Below, one piece after another: positions 46,676 through 54,031 of a stretch of DNA of 64,000 nt. The stretch lies in contig NZ_CP009285.1 of the NCBI RefSeq assembly GCF_000758665.1, positions 7,316,001 through 7,380,000 of the forward strand, read 5' to 3'. The notes below the pieces were generated by a model. That model was given only the letters and a program-made list of their open reading frames with translations. It did no database searches and was not told where the DNA came from. Position numbers and translations under genes: made by a program. Within the stretch, counting starts at the first letter, position 1. The number at the start of each line of letters is the position of its first letter. This DNA is from Paenibacillus borealis (GTDB lineage Bacteria > Bacillota > Bacilli > Paenibacillales > Paenibacillaceae).

Positions 46676-47368
46676 ATGAAATGGAGGACTTTGTGGTCTG
46701 GAGGCTTGGCACTCGGCTTGGTTATGGCCTTAACGGCCTGCGGAGGCGAACAGAGCAGTTCTTCTTCCGGACAGGGCGGATATAAGGAAATGAAGACGAT
46801 GGTTGTAGATATATTGAAAAGTGATGAGGGAAAAAAGGCGGTTGAAGAAGCCCTTTCTACCCCCAGCTCGGGTGAAAGCAGCACAAGCGGGCTGAGCATG
46901 AAAATGATGCCCATGCAAACCACCGAGCAGATCCGGATCGCGGTTAAGGATACGATCACAGCTCCGGAGTACCAGAAGGAAATCGAAAAGATCATGACGG
47001 ACCCGCAATTTGCCGGGGAGTTCGCCAAAGCGATTAATACGCAGAGCAAGGAATTGCATCTTCAATTAATCAAGGATCCCACTTATCAAAAGTCCGTCGA
47101 AGAAATCATGAAGTCGCCTGAAATGATGAAGATGTTCCTCGACCTTACTAAGACTTCCGATTACCGCAAACAGTCCATGACCATTATGCAGGAGGCCATG
47201 CAGAATCCGCTCTTCCGGATGGAGGTGCTCGACCTGCTCAAATCTGTAGTCCAGGAAGAGCTGCAGCCTAAGGTACAGAAAAAGGATGCGGAGAAAAGCG
47301 GCGGAGAGGGACAGGGAAGCGGAGGCGACAGTCAGAAGCAGGAAGGCGGAGATGATTCCGGCTCTTAA
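46676..47368 (+). CDS. gerD: Spore germination lipoprotein GerD
   Basis: 230 residues. Signal peptide with lipobox LTAC (Cys about 22), then a helical core (KEMKTMVVDILKSDEGKKAVE...QTTEQIRIAVKDTI...YQKSVEEIMKSPEMMKMFLDL) and a Gly/Ser/Lys/Glu-rich low-complexity tail. GerD organises germinant receptors into the germinosome in the spore inner membrane. AGGAGG before the ATG. Divergent from kbaA, convergent with salA across a shared terminator. Confidence 0.92.
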   Translation: MKWRTLWSGGLALGLVMALTACGGEQSSSSSGQGGYKEMKTMVVDILKSDEGKKAVEEALSTPSSGESSTSGLSMKMMPMQTTEQIRIAVKDTITAPEYQKEIEKIMTDPQFAGEFAKAINTQSKELHLQLIKDPTYQKSVEEIMKSPEMMKMFLDLTKTSDYRKQSMTIMQEAMQNPLFRMEVLDLLKSVVQEELQPKVQKKDAEKSGGEGQGSGGDSQKQEGGDDSGS

Positions 47369-47389
47369 AATAACATATATATTCTTTTC

Positions 47390-47426
47390 AAAAAAGGCCT
47401 TGCCCCATATGGGACAGGCCTTTTTG
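47390..47426. terminator. Bidirectional terminator between gerD and salA
   Basis: AAAAAGGCCT / AGGCCTTTTT perfect 10-bp arms with inner CCC/GGG pairing. Confidence 0.92.
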
Positions 47427-47447
47427 TATGAGACACGCCGGCATTAC

Positions 47448-48557
47448 TTACTGTTCGTACTTGGCGATTAACTTGTCTGCAATTTCTGCAAACAACCCTC
47501 CGGTTGGCGTATCCGCCTTATACACCGACGGTGAGAAATCAGGCTCAGAAATATGGTTGTCCGGTGCTCCAAGCGGCACCTGGGCCAGCAGCTCCGTATG
47601 CAGCGTTTCGGCCAGACGGGCCCCTCCGCCGCGTCCGAAGATATAATCCTTCTTCCCGCAGGAGGAACATTCGTAATAGGCCATATTCTCGATAACCCCA
47701 AGAATCTCATGCTCAGTCTGCAGAGCCATAGAGCCCGCTCTTGCTGCCACAAAGGCCGCCGTAGCATGAGGGGTAGTTACAATGATCTCCTTGCTGTGCG
47801 GCAGCATCTGATGCACGTCAAGCGCCACATCGCCCGTTCCCGGAGGCAGGTCCAGCAGCAGATAATCCAGCTCACCCCAGCCTACATCGCTGAAGAACTG
47901 GCGCAGCATTTTGCCAAGCATCGGCCCTCTCCAGATCACCGGACTATTCTCCCGGATGAAGAAGCCCATCGACATGACTTTCACTCCGAATCGCTCCACC
48001 GGAATAATGACGCCTTCTTCCACAATTGGCCCTTCTTCAATGCCCATCATATCCGGGATACTGAAACCGTAGATGTCAGCATCGATCAGACCGACCTTTT
48101 TGCCCTTTCTGGCTAGTGCTACGGCCAGGTTCACCGTCACCGTTGACTTCCCCACTCCGCCCTTGCCGCTGGCGATAGCGATGAAGTTCACTCCTGAGTT
48201 CTCATTGATCAGCTCATGCCCCTCAAGGCCCGCTGCATGACCTTTCAGCTTCTCGCCTTGTTCTGGTTCCTGCTCGTCCTCTGCACTCTCTCCGCGGAGT
48301 ATAGCCCGTTCATAATCGGTGGCATCACGCAGACGGATATGCACATTCCCTGCATGAGCCGCTGCAAGCAAATCACGGACCTGCTGCTCCAGCTCCATGC
48401 GCTTCTTCTCATCGGTATCGAGACATACGATGGATAGTGATATCCGGTCCTCTTTAATCATGATATCGCGGATTAACTGTAATTCGACAAGGCTTTTTCC
48501 GGATTCCGGGTCTGTGAGCGGCTGCAAAAGTTCCTGAATTTGTTCCCTAGTCAGCAT
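47448..48557 (-). CDS. salA: Mrp/NBP35-type P-loop ATPase, SalA
   Basis: 369 residues from the ATG with AGAGGTG six nt upstream (an in-frame GTG overlaps that site). N-terminal DUF59/MIP18-like domain (about 1-90), a linker, then deviant Walker A GKGGVGKSTVTVNLA, DADIYGFSIPDMMG, DLPPGTGD and a C-x2-C pair (YYECSSCGKKD). The family carries Fe-S clusters; the B. subtilis ortholog at this place, SalA, represses scoC and so affects exoenzymes. Context between gerD and cwlD supports SalA. Confidence 0.88.
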   Translation of the reverse strand: MLTREQIQELLQPLTDPESGKSLVELQLIRDIMIKEDRISLSIVCLDTDEKKRMELEQQVRDLLAAAHAGNVHIRLRDATDYERAILRGESAEDEQEPEQGEKLKGHAAGLEGHELINENSGVNFIAIASGKGGVGKSTVTVNLAVALARKGKKVGLIDADIYGFSIPDMMGIEEGPIVEEGVIIPVERFGVKVMSMGFFIRENSPVIWRGPMLGKMLRQFFSDVGWGELDYLLLDLPPGTGDVALDVHQMLPHSKEIIVTTPHATAAFVAARAGSMALQTEHEILGVIENMAYYECSSCGKKDYIFGRGGGARLAETLHTELLAQVPLGAPDNHISEPDFSPSVYKADTPTGGLFAEIADKLIAKYEQ

Positions 48558-48646
48558 GGAAAGCACCTCTGTTTCCTCTCCGGCGGGTAAGCTCCGGTAT
48601 TTTCGTCTATTATAGCATTACCCTCCGGCGGAAGAGTAGTCCCACC

Positions 48647-49393
48647 CTATGGCTGCTCAGAGGTATACCGCAGGATCCCCCGGTAGATACTGGTAGCCAC
48701 CTTCCGCTGATACACATCATCTCCGAGCAGGGCTGATTCTTCAGGATGGGATAAGAAACCTACTTCAACCAACGCCGCCGGCATTTTTAATGCTTTTAGC
48801 AAATATACGGTATTCACGGTCTTGGCCACACGGTCTGTATTCTCAAGTGTAGCCCTCAGCTCATCCTGTACCAATCCGGCCAACGCCTTGTTGCCCTCAT
48901 TGCTTGGATAATAGAAGGTTTGTGCTCCGCTCCAGCGGTTCGAAGGAATACTGTTCATATGTACGCTGATAAACAGATCGGCGCCCTTCTCCTCGATGCT
49001 TCTGACCCGCTGCTTCAGATCCTCCGTCTTGCGCTTGGCATACCCTTTGGTGCTGTCCTGGGCCAGATCATAGTCGCCTTCCCGGGTCATCACTACGATC
49101 GCTCCCGCCTGCTGCAGATAGTCGCGCAAATAAAGGGACACCGAGAGGTTAATATCCTTCTCAATCAGGCCCTCACGGCTGACTGCACCGCCATCGGGCC
49201 CCCCGTGGCCCGCATCAATGGCAATAACCTTGCCTGAAAGCGGCAGACTCCAATAATTGATCGTCTTGGCAGTCGGCATATCATAAGCAATGATACCGAT
49301 CATCACAGCGAGTAGTACAGCGCCCAGGATGCTTTTTTTGATGCTGTTCCAAGAGATCCAGACCGAGACTTTATGCTGCTGTCGGCCAGACAT
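48647..49393 (-). CDS. cwlD: N-acetylmuramoyl-L-alanine amidase CwlD
   Basis: About 248 residues from the ATG of MSGRQQHKV that follows GAGGGGG. Membrane anchor near residues 20-37. Amidase_3 domain with WSLPLSGKVIAIDAGHGGPDGGAVSREG in pieces: DAGHGGPDGG (zinc His), EKDINLS (Glu ligand), SVHMNSIP (zinc His) and VEVGFLSHPEE (catalytic Glu). CwlD with PdaA makes muramic-delta-lactam in the spore cortex; this mark guides cortex lytic enzymes at germination. Confidence 0.95.
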   Translation of the reverse strand: MSGRQQHKVSVWISWNSIKKSILGAVLLAVMIGIIAYDMPTAKTINYWSLPLSGKVIAIDAGHGGPDGGAVSREGLIEKDINLSVSLYLRDYLQQAGAIVVMTREGDYDLAQDSTKGYAKRKTEDLKQRVRSIEEKGADLFISVHMNSIPSNRWSGAQTFYYPSNEGNKALAGLVQDELRATLENTDRVAKTVNTVYLLKALKMPAALVEVGFLSHPEESALLGDDVYQRKVATSIYRGILRYTSEQP

Positions 49394-49403
49394 AACAAAG
49401 ACC

Positions 49404-49447
49404 CCCTCGTCCCGATAGATTCTACTCATCTATATGGGACAAGAGGG
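49404..49447 (-). promoter_or_regulatory. Long hairpin over the cwlD ribosome binding region
   Basis: Arms CCCTCTTGTCCCATATAGAT and ATCTATCGGGACGAGGG pair over about 17 bp with a short loop. The second arm carries the GAGGGGG site used by cwlD. It may terminate sat-cysH transcripts and at the same time limit cwlD translation. Confidence 0.55.
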
Positions 49448-49465
49448 CCAAATAGTACTGGCTGT

Positions 49466-50641
49466 TTAGGACTTTACAGAGACTTCCGGAGACATTCCCT
49501 CGATTAGAATCTGCGCCACTTCAGGACGCGTGAATTCAGGAGGAGGACATTGTCCGTCGCGAAGAAGTGCCCGTACCTTGGTACCGGAGAGCGTCAAATG
49601 CTGATCGCCCGGATGCGGGCAGGTTTTGCTCGAGGCCATATTGCCGCATTTCACACAGAAGAAGCTGTGCTCGAAGAATAATGGCGTAATGCCAAGCTCC
49701 TCGGCGGTAAAGTTCGCGAAGATCTCCTGCGCTTCGTAAGTGCCGTAGTAGTCACCCACACCGGCATGATCACGGCCGACAATGAAATGTGTACAGCCGT
49801 AATTCTTGCGCACCATCGCATGGAATATCGCCTCACGTGGTCCGGCATAACGCATTGCCGCCGGGAATACACCAAGGAACGTGCGGTTCTCCGGATAATA
49901 ATTCTCCAGCAGCGCAAGATAACTCTTCATCCGCACATTGGCCGGCACATCGTCAGACTTGGTTTCACCCACAAGCGGATTCAGGAACAGAGCGTCTACA
50001 ACCTCCATAGCGCACTTCTGGATGTACTCATGAGCACGGTGTACCGGATTGCGTGTCTGGAAGCCCACGACGGTTCTCCAGCCTTTATCCGCGAAGATCT
50101 GACGGGTCTCGGCAGGATCGAAATAGAACTCAGCGAATTTCTCAGGCTGCGGCCGGTTCAATACAGTTATAGGACCGCCTACATAAGTTGCCGGACGGCC
50201 GAGCAGTTTACTTACGCCAGGATGCTCAGGATCGGTTGTCTTAAAGACATTCTGCGCTTCAAGCTGCTGATCCACTTCGTAGATGCTTTCAATATCAAGC
50301 AGTCCGTAGACAATGCCGTCATCTTCACCAATCAGCGACACTCTATCACCTACTGCAAGGGATGCCGCCTGCTTGTCATCTACAGCAAGTGTGATAGGAA
50401 TGCTCCATACGGTTCCATCTGCCAGACGCATGCTTGTGACCACAGATTGGTAGTCCGCTTCATTCAAGAAACCAGTGAGCGGCGAAAATGCCCCAACACC
50501 AATCAAATCCAAATCAGATAATGTCCATGTATTAAGAGCAATTGATTTATTGGCTGAGGCCTGCTGCAGCAGTTCTTCTCTCTGTTCTCCGGCGGCGTAG
50601 CGCTGGATCAGTGTTCCTCCATGAGGAAGTATTGAAGTCAT
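49466..50641 (-). CDS. sat: Sulfate adenylyltransferase
   Basis: 391 residues. ATP sulfurylase, makes adenosine 5'-phosphosulfate from ATP and sulfate. Motifs: [29 protein letters not shown] (the QTRN and HxxH active-site elements), [12 protein letters not shown], and the C-terminal MASSKTCPH with [28 protein letters not shown] has two cysteines for the small zinc site seen in bacterial ATP sulfurylases. Monofunctional (no APS kinase domain). Downstream of cysH, 35 nt apart. Confidence 0.97.
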   Translation of the reverse strand: MTSILPHGGTLIQRYAAGEQREELLQQASANKSIALNTWTLSDLDLIGVGAFSPLTGFLNEADYQSVVTSMRLADGTVWSIPITLAVDDKQAASLAVGDRVSLIGEDDGIVYGLLDIESIYEVDQQLEAQNVFKTTDPEHPGVSKLLGRPATYVGGPITVLNRPQPEKFAEFYFDPAETRQIFADKGWRTVVGFQTRNPVHRAHEYIQKCAMEVVDALFLNPLVGETKSDDVPANVRMKSYLALLENYYPENRTFLGVFPAAMRYAGPREAIFHAMVRKNYGCTHFIVGRDHAGVGDYYGTYEAQEIFANFTAEELGITPLFFEHSFFCVKCGNMASSKTCPHPGDQHLTLSGTKVRALLRDGQCPPPEFTRPEVAQILIEGMSPEVSVKS

Positions 50642-50676
50642 TCCTGTTCTCTCCTCCTGTGTGCAATGCTAGTGTG

Positions 50677-51369
50677 TTATTTATGCAGTCCGCATTCTGT
50701 TTTGTCTGATCCAGCCCATCTTCCGGCACGCGGATCTTCACCAGGCATAACCGCCCGGGTGCATTGTTCACAGCCGATACTAGGGAAGTTACGGTCATGA
50801 AGCGGATTATATACCACATCATTCTCGCGGATATAATTCCATACATCCTCTGTCGTCCAGTTAGCAATCGGATTAAACTTCACGAGTCCGAATTTATTAT
50901 CATACTCTACCTTCTTGGCGTTAGCCCGGGTAGGCGCCTGATCACGGCGGATCCCGGTAATCCAAGCGTCGTATTGTGAAAGAATACGCGTGAGCGGCTC
51001 AACCTTACGGATGGCGCAGCATTGATTCGGGTCAGTGTTCCATAGTGCCTCACCATACTGCAGTGCCTGCTCTTCCACTGTAATCTGCGGCGATACACGG
51101 ACGAATTCCATTCCGTACTTGCCAGCCATAACATCTCTTGTCTCATAGGTTTCCTTGAAATGATAATCGGTGTCGAGATAGAACACATCTGTCGATGGGC
51201 TGACCTTCTGGATCATATCTACCAGTACTACATCCTCAGCACCAAAACTGCAGGCAAACGTTATATTAGGAAAAGTCTCTACCGCCCAGCGGATAATCTC
51301 TTGGGGAGTGGCATTCTCCAATTCTTCAGCTTTAACTTTGATTAAATCCTCTTTCTCGAGCAGATTCAT
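50677..51369 (-). CDS. cysH: Adenylyl-sulfate reductase, CysH family
   Basis: 230 residues. PAPS/APS reductase fold: SFGAEDVVLVDMI, YLDTDYHFKETYE. The paired cysteines QCCAIRKVEP and GCEQCTRA plus the C-terminal KTECGLH (redox Cys) show the 4Fe-4S, APS-reducing type, consistent with no APS kinase gene alongside sat. Product is sulfite for cysteine synthesis. GGAGG before ATG. First gene of the sat pair, preceded by a good promoter. Confidence 0.95.
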   Translation of the reverse strand: MNLLEKEDLIKVKAEELENATPQEIIRWAVETFPNITFACSFGAEDVVLVDMIQKVSPSTDVFYLDTDYHFKETYETRDVMAGKYGMEFVRVSPQITVEEQALQYGEALWNTDPNQCCAIRKVEPLTRILSQYDAWITGIRRDQAPTRANAKKVEYDNKFGLVKFNPIANWTTEDVWNYIRENDVVYNPLHDRNFPSIGCEQCTRAVMPGEDPRAGRWAGSDKTECGLHK

Positions 51370-51421
51370 CTAATCTTCCTCCATCCGGATATAGCCAAGA
51401 TCGAATCCTCTGAGAGATTAA

Positions 51422-51472
51422 TCCCGACTAATTCTATATGGTATAGTATATCCGTTTCAGTGGCGAAGTCAA
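51422..51472 (-). promoter_or_regulatory. cysH-sat promoter with possible CymR site
   Basis: TTGACT-N16-TATACT on the minus strand (51467-51472 and 51445-51450). Just downstream, ATACCATATAGAATTAG...GGGATTAA resembles a CymR-type operator (repressor of sulfur genes) only loosely. I see no S-box or T-box leader. Confidence 0.5.
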
Positions 51473-51535
51473 TGGGTTTTGTTCATTTTGGAATAAAGTA
51501 TGCGGGGAATTAATATTTGGGTGATAAAAAACATA

Positions 51536-51565
51536 TAAAAAGCTCCCGGCCATAAGGCTGAGAGC
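51536..51565 (-). terminator. Terminator of the 51.6-kb lipoprotein gene
   Basis: GCTCTCAGCC / GGCCGGGAGC stem with TTAT loop and five T on the minus strand, about 35 nt after the stop. Confidence 0.85.
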
Positions 51566-51599
51566 ATGAATTCCTTTAGAACAAGGGAATAGATATTAT

Positions 51600-52124
51600 T
51601 TAATTGTTAGTTACTGCTTGTGTAAACATTTCAAAATGTTGTTCTTCAGTGTACTCATTTGTTATGCGGCCCTCTGAGGTAAAGGAAAGTCCATCATGAC
51701 GTGTATATATCAACAAGTTATCTTGAACCTTTGTATAAAATAATTCAAGGTTATATATGCTTTTTGTCTGCATCTCATTACCGTATTCAACTTCAGCTTT
51801 GCTTATAGATAAAGTTAAAACTTTCTTTCCCTCATAGGGACCATAAATTACTGAAACATTAGATTCGGTATTTACATTTTTAATAAGTTTTCCTTTCTCG
51901 TCAGTATACGTAATCACGACAGTATTCCGGAGACCTTCTTTCGTCTCTTTATCAAGATTGACAAAGATTGATTCTACTTCCAATCCAGGAATGGCTGGTA
52001 CTTTTGCAGTATCTATATATTCTTTTATAGTGTCATTAGTTTTGGTGAAATTTTGTTGATCTGAAGAACACCCTATGATCGTAATCAGTAATAAAATAAC
52101 CAGCATTAATTTTCCGGTTTTCAT
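51600..52124 (-). CDS. Putative lipoprotein of unknown function
   Basis: 174 residues from MKTGKLMLVILLL; AAGGAGG precedes this ATG. Lipobox ending TIIGC, then a polar domain (SDQQNFTKTNDTIKEYI, VVITYTDEKGKLIKN, LELFYTKVQDNLLIYTR) with no recognised family. Low GC compared with neighbours. It stands alone between sat-cysH and the second tail cluster, so it could be cargo of that element or unrelated. Confidence 0.68.
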   Translation of the reverse strand: MKTGKLMLVILLLITIIGCSSDQQNFTKTNDTIKEYIDTAKVPAIPGLEVESIFVNLDKETKEGLRNTVVITYTDEKGKLIKNVNTESNVSVIYGPYEGKKVLTLSISKAEVEYGNEMQTKSIYNLELFYTKVQDNLLIYTRHDGLSFTSEGRITNEYTEEQHFEMFTQAVTNN

Positions 52125-52254
52125 GGTTCCTCCTTCATTAATTAGATAGCAGGACCTTAGGTGAGATATCAATAACATACCACTATTTTACATTATTTAC
52201 AAAGTGTAAGATGACTCTTAACATTTCGAGAACTGTGGAGCACGACGAGCGCTC

Positions 52255-52386
52255 TTAGGCATGTTTCTTACGTTCAGGCAGGGCATAGCTGCGCTCAATC
52301 AGTGCCACCGTAGCTGTTGCAAGTACCGGATGCAGCCCATTAAGCCGGGACAAGGATTTAAGCTGTACCTGATCAAGCGTCAGCAT
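52255..52386 (-). pseudogene. Truncated endolysin remnant of tail cluster 2
   Basis: 43 codons. It begins MLTLDQVQLKSLSRLNGLHP and continues VLATATVALIERSYA, matching the first ~34 residues of the cluster 1 endolysin (MLTLIQVLNKSAARLSGLHP...AATTLIERCYA). Then it diverges into LPERKKHA and stops, so all catalytic residues are missing. It overlaps the upstream gene by 14 nt as the intact copy does. No holin follows. Confidence 0.85.
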
Positions 52387-52750
52387 CGCGCTTCGCCTCC
52401 TCTTTAACGGCCGGAAAGATCATAAACAGATCCTGCCGCCGGGTATACATGAGGACAGTCAGGATTACCAGCCCCAGCGTGGTACCGGTCTGCGCAATAG
52501 CCCAGCCTTGTGATTTCAGTGCGGCATAAACAGCGGAATCCCCAGATGTGATTGAGAAACGAATCCAGAATGCCACGGCCATCTTGACCGTATATGCCCC
52601 CAGGAAGAAGAACGCAGCCAACATGAACAAGCTCACCACCCGGGCGCGGAATCTCTTCCGGAAGTACAAAAAAAGCGCGGCCATAAGCAGCAGCGCACAG
52701 ATAAATGATATAAAATAAGCAATCAACAGCAAAATATCAATGCCCCCCAT
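52373..52750 (-). CDS. Conserved membrane protein of the lysis cassette (cluster 2)
   Basis: 125 residues from the ATG eight nt after GGGG. Homologue of 19410-19799: LLLIAYFISFICALLLM, LFMLAAFFFLGAYTVKMAVAFWIRFS, WAIAQTGTTLGLVIL. Three or four helices. Predicted holin-like or accessory; the two copies are more alike in the membrane helices than at the C-terminus. It has stayed intact although the endolysin after it is broken. Confidence 0.75.
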   Translation of the reverse strand: MGGIDILLLIAYFISFICALLLMAALFLYFRKRFRARVVSLFMLAAFFFLGAYTVKMAVAFWIRFSITSGDSAVYAALKSQGWAIAQTGTTLGLVILTVLMYTRRQDLFMIFPAVKEEAKRDADA

Positions 52751-52934
52751 GATTAACACCCCGATCGTATATTAGAAATTCAGCAAAACCGTTGTTCCGG
52801 ATCTCCTCTTGTATGTCCTTTGATGTATCCTTGTACCTGGCAATCGCAAATGATACCCTGCGGGATGCCCGCGCCAGCTCCTGCTCTCTCTCTTTATGCT
52901 GGGGCGATAAACGTTTTATCCATCGACTAAACAC
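52737..52934 (-). CDS. Small basic protein of the lysis cassette (cluster 2)
   Basis: 65 residues, same length as 19786-19983, with WIKRLSP and the near-identical C-terminal QEEIRNNGFAEFLIYDRG. Overlaps the next gene. Function unknown; no signal or membrane part. Confidence 0.75.
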   Translation of the reverse strand: MFSRWIKRLSPQHKEREQELARASRRVSFAIARYKDTSKDIQEEIRNNGFAEFLIYDRGVNHGGH

Positions 52935-52936
52935 GG

Positions 52937-53242
52937 TTATCCTCCCCTGTCCTCATCATTGCCGGCATTATTGCTTGCGGCATGATCTATTTTGAGCCCC
53001 TGAAGTACTTGGAGTGTCGGTGCCATAAAGTCTGACCGCTCCTTGTCGAGGATACTTTGCAGCCGGTCCCGGTCCTCCTCGGCACGATCCAGCAGCTCAC
53101 GCGGCACCCATTTTCCGCGCCGGATGTCTCTCACAAAGCCAAATACTACGAAGACCAATACAAGTGCCAAAATGTAAGCAAGTCCATATTTATCTGCGAG
53201 CGGCAGCAGCTTTTCCAAGTTCAATACATTGTTGTTATCCAT
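52937..53242 (-). CDS. XhlA-like small membrane protein (cluster 2)
   Basis: 101 residues. NLEKLLPLADKYGLAYI, one hydrophobic helix, then basic residues and VPRELLDRAEEDRDRLQSIL, and DKERSDFMAPTLQVLQ, nearly as in cluster 1 (19985-20299). Same place relative to the paired hairpin. Role unknown; resembles holin accessory proteins in layout. Confidence 0.68.
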   Translation of the reverse strand: MDNNNVLNLEKLLPLADKYGLAYILALVLVFVVFGFVRDIRRGKWVPRELLDRAEEDRDRLQSILDKERSDFMAPTLQVLQGLKIDHAASNNAGNDEDRGG

Positions 53243-53270
53243 TCCCCCGCTCCTCTCTCTGATATAAAAA

Positions 53271-53320
53271 GCCCCCGAAGGGGCTTCGGAGGCAAAATAA
53301 AAACGCCATTATGGGCGCTA
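53271..53320 (-). terminator. Paired hairpin between fibre and lysis genes (cluster 2)
   Basis: GCGCC..GGCG hairpin with TTTTTATTTT, then GCCTCCGAAGCCCCTTCGGGGGC with T residues after it. Same order and nearly the same sequence (GGCGTTTTTATTTTGCC) as at 20331-20378. Confidence 0.75.
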
Positions 53321-53389
53321 GCGATATCTATTCAACAGGCAATGGGTTCCGATCTCATCCAGTTCAGAAGCGGCCCAGCTAAACACTAG

Positions 53390-53497
53390 TTAAGCATTGT
53401 CGGCCAGGAGTGCCTGAACCTCATCTCGGATCACGAGGGGGACCTGCTCAATTGTTTTGAGTCCCTTACGGATCAGGCTTGCATATACTTGCGGCAT
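53390..53497 (-). CDS. CD1375/XkdX-type micro-protein (cluster 2)
   Basis: 35 residues, begins MPQVYASLIRKGLKTIEQVP and ends LLADNA. Homologue of 20388-20489. Start overlaps the end of the XkdW-like gene. Confidence 0.82.
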   Translation of the reverse strand: MPQVYASLIRKGLKTIEQVPLVIRDEVQALLADNA

Positions 53498-54009
53498 TAT
53501 ACGTCACCCCCGATCAGCGGTAATACTAGCTCGTACAGTTCAACCAGGGCAAGCTGTGCGCCTGTGGCCTCATCTTGAGCAGACTGTAATTGCTCATACG
53601 TCTTCGTCAATGCTATCCGAGTTTGTGCCAACTCTTCGCGTACCTGCTCAATTTCCGTTAGCTCCGGTGGCTTATTGGCTTCGGCCTCCTGGTAGGCTTC
53701 CCAGGCTGCTTGCAGCTCAGCTTTTGTAGGTTGTGGTTCGTCTAAATTCCAGAGCGCGATATATGGGCCACGCTCTACCAGGTCGTAATCTTCGCCCTCG
53801 GTCAGCAGGTTATAGTCGATGCCGTAACGGTAATGTATGCCCTCAATGGGTTCCTCGCCCTCTTCAGGCGGCTTAATCTCATAGCGGACCCGGCCTTTTT
53901 CTTCGGCACCGGGTCGCAGAACGGGTTCCGGGCCGTTATTCTGCACCCTAAAATCTCGCATTGGGTCAGCGTTCGGGTATAGATACATGATTGCCAGTGC
54001 TATGTTCAT
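53497..54009 (-). CDS. XkdW-family fibre-associated protein (cluster 2)
   Basis: 170 residues. MNIALAIMYLYPNADPMRDFRV is the XkdW-family start, followed by a GIHYRYGIDYNLL segment and a C-terminal coiled coil IEQVREELAQTRIALTKTYEQLQ ending AQLALVELYELVL. The last ~60 residues match the cluster 1 protein at 20482-20919 while the first ~100 do not. Probably a fibre chaperone. Confidence 0.75.
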   Translation of the reverse strand: MNIALAIMYLYPNADPMRDFRVQNNGPEPVLRPGAEEKGRVRYEIKPPEEGEEPIEGIHYRYGIDYNLLTEGEDYDLVERGPYIALWNLDEPQPTKAELQAAWEAYQEAEANKPPELTEIEQVREELAQTRIALTKTYEQLQSAQDEATGAQLALVELYELVLPLIGGDV

Positions 54010-54031
54010 TTTTCAAACCTCCTTCTATGTT

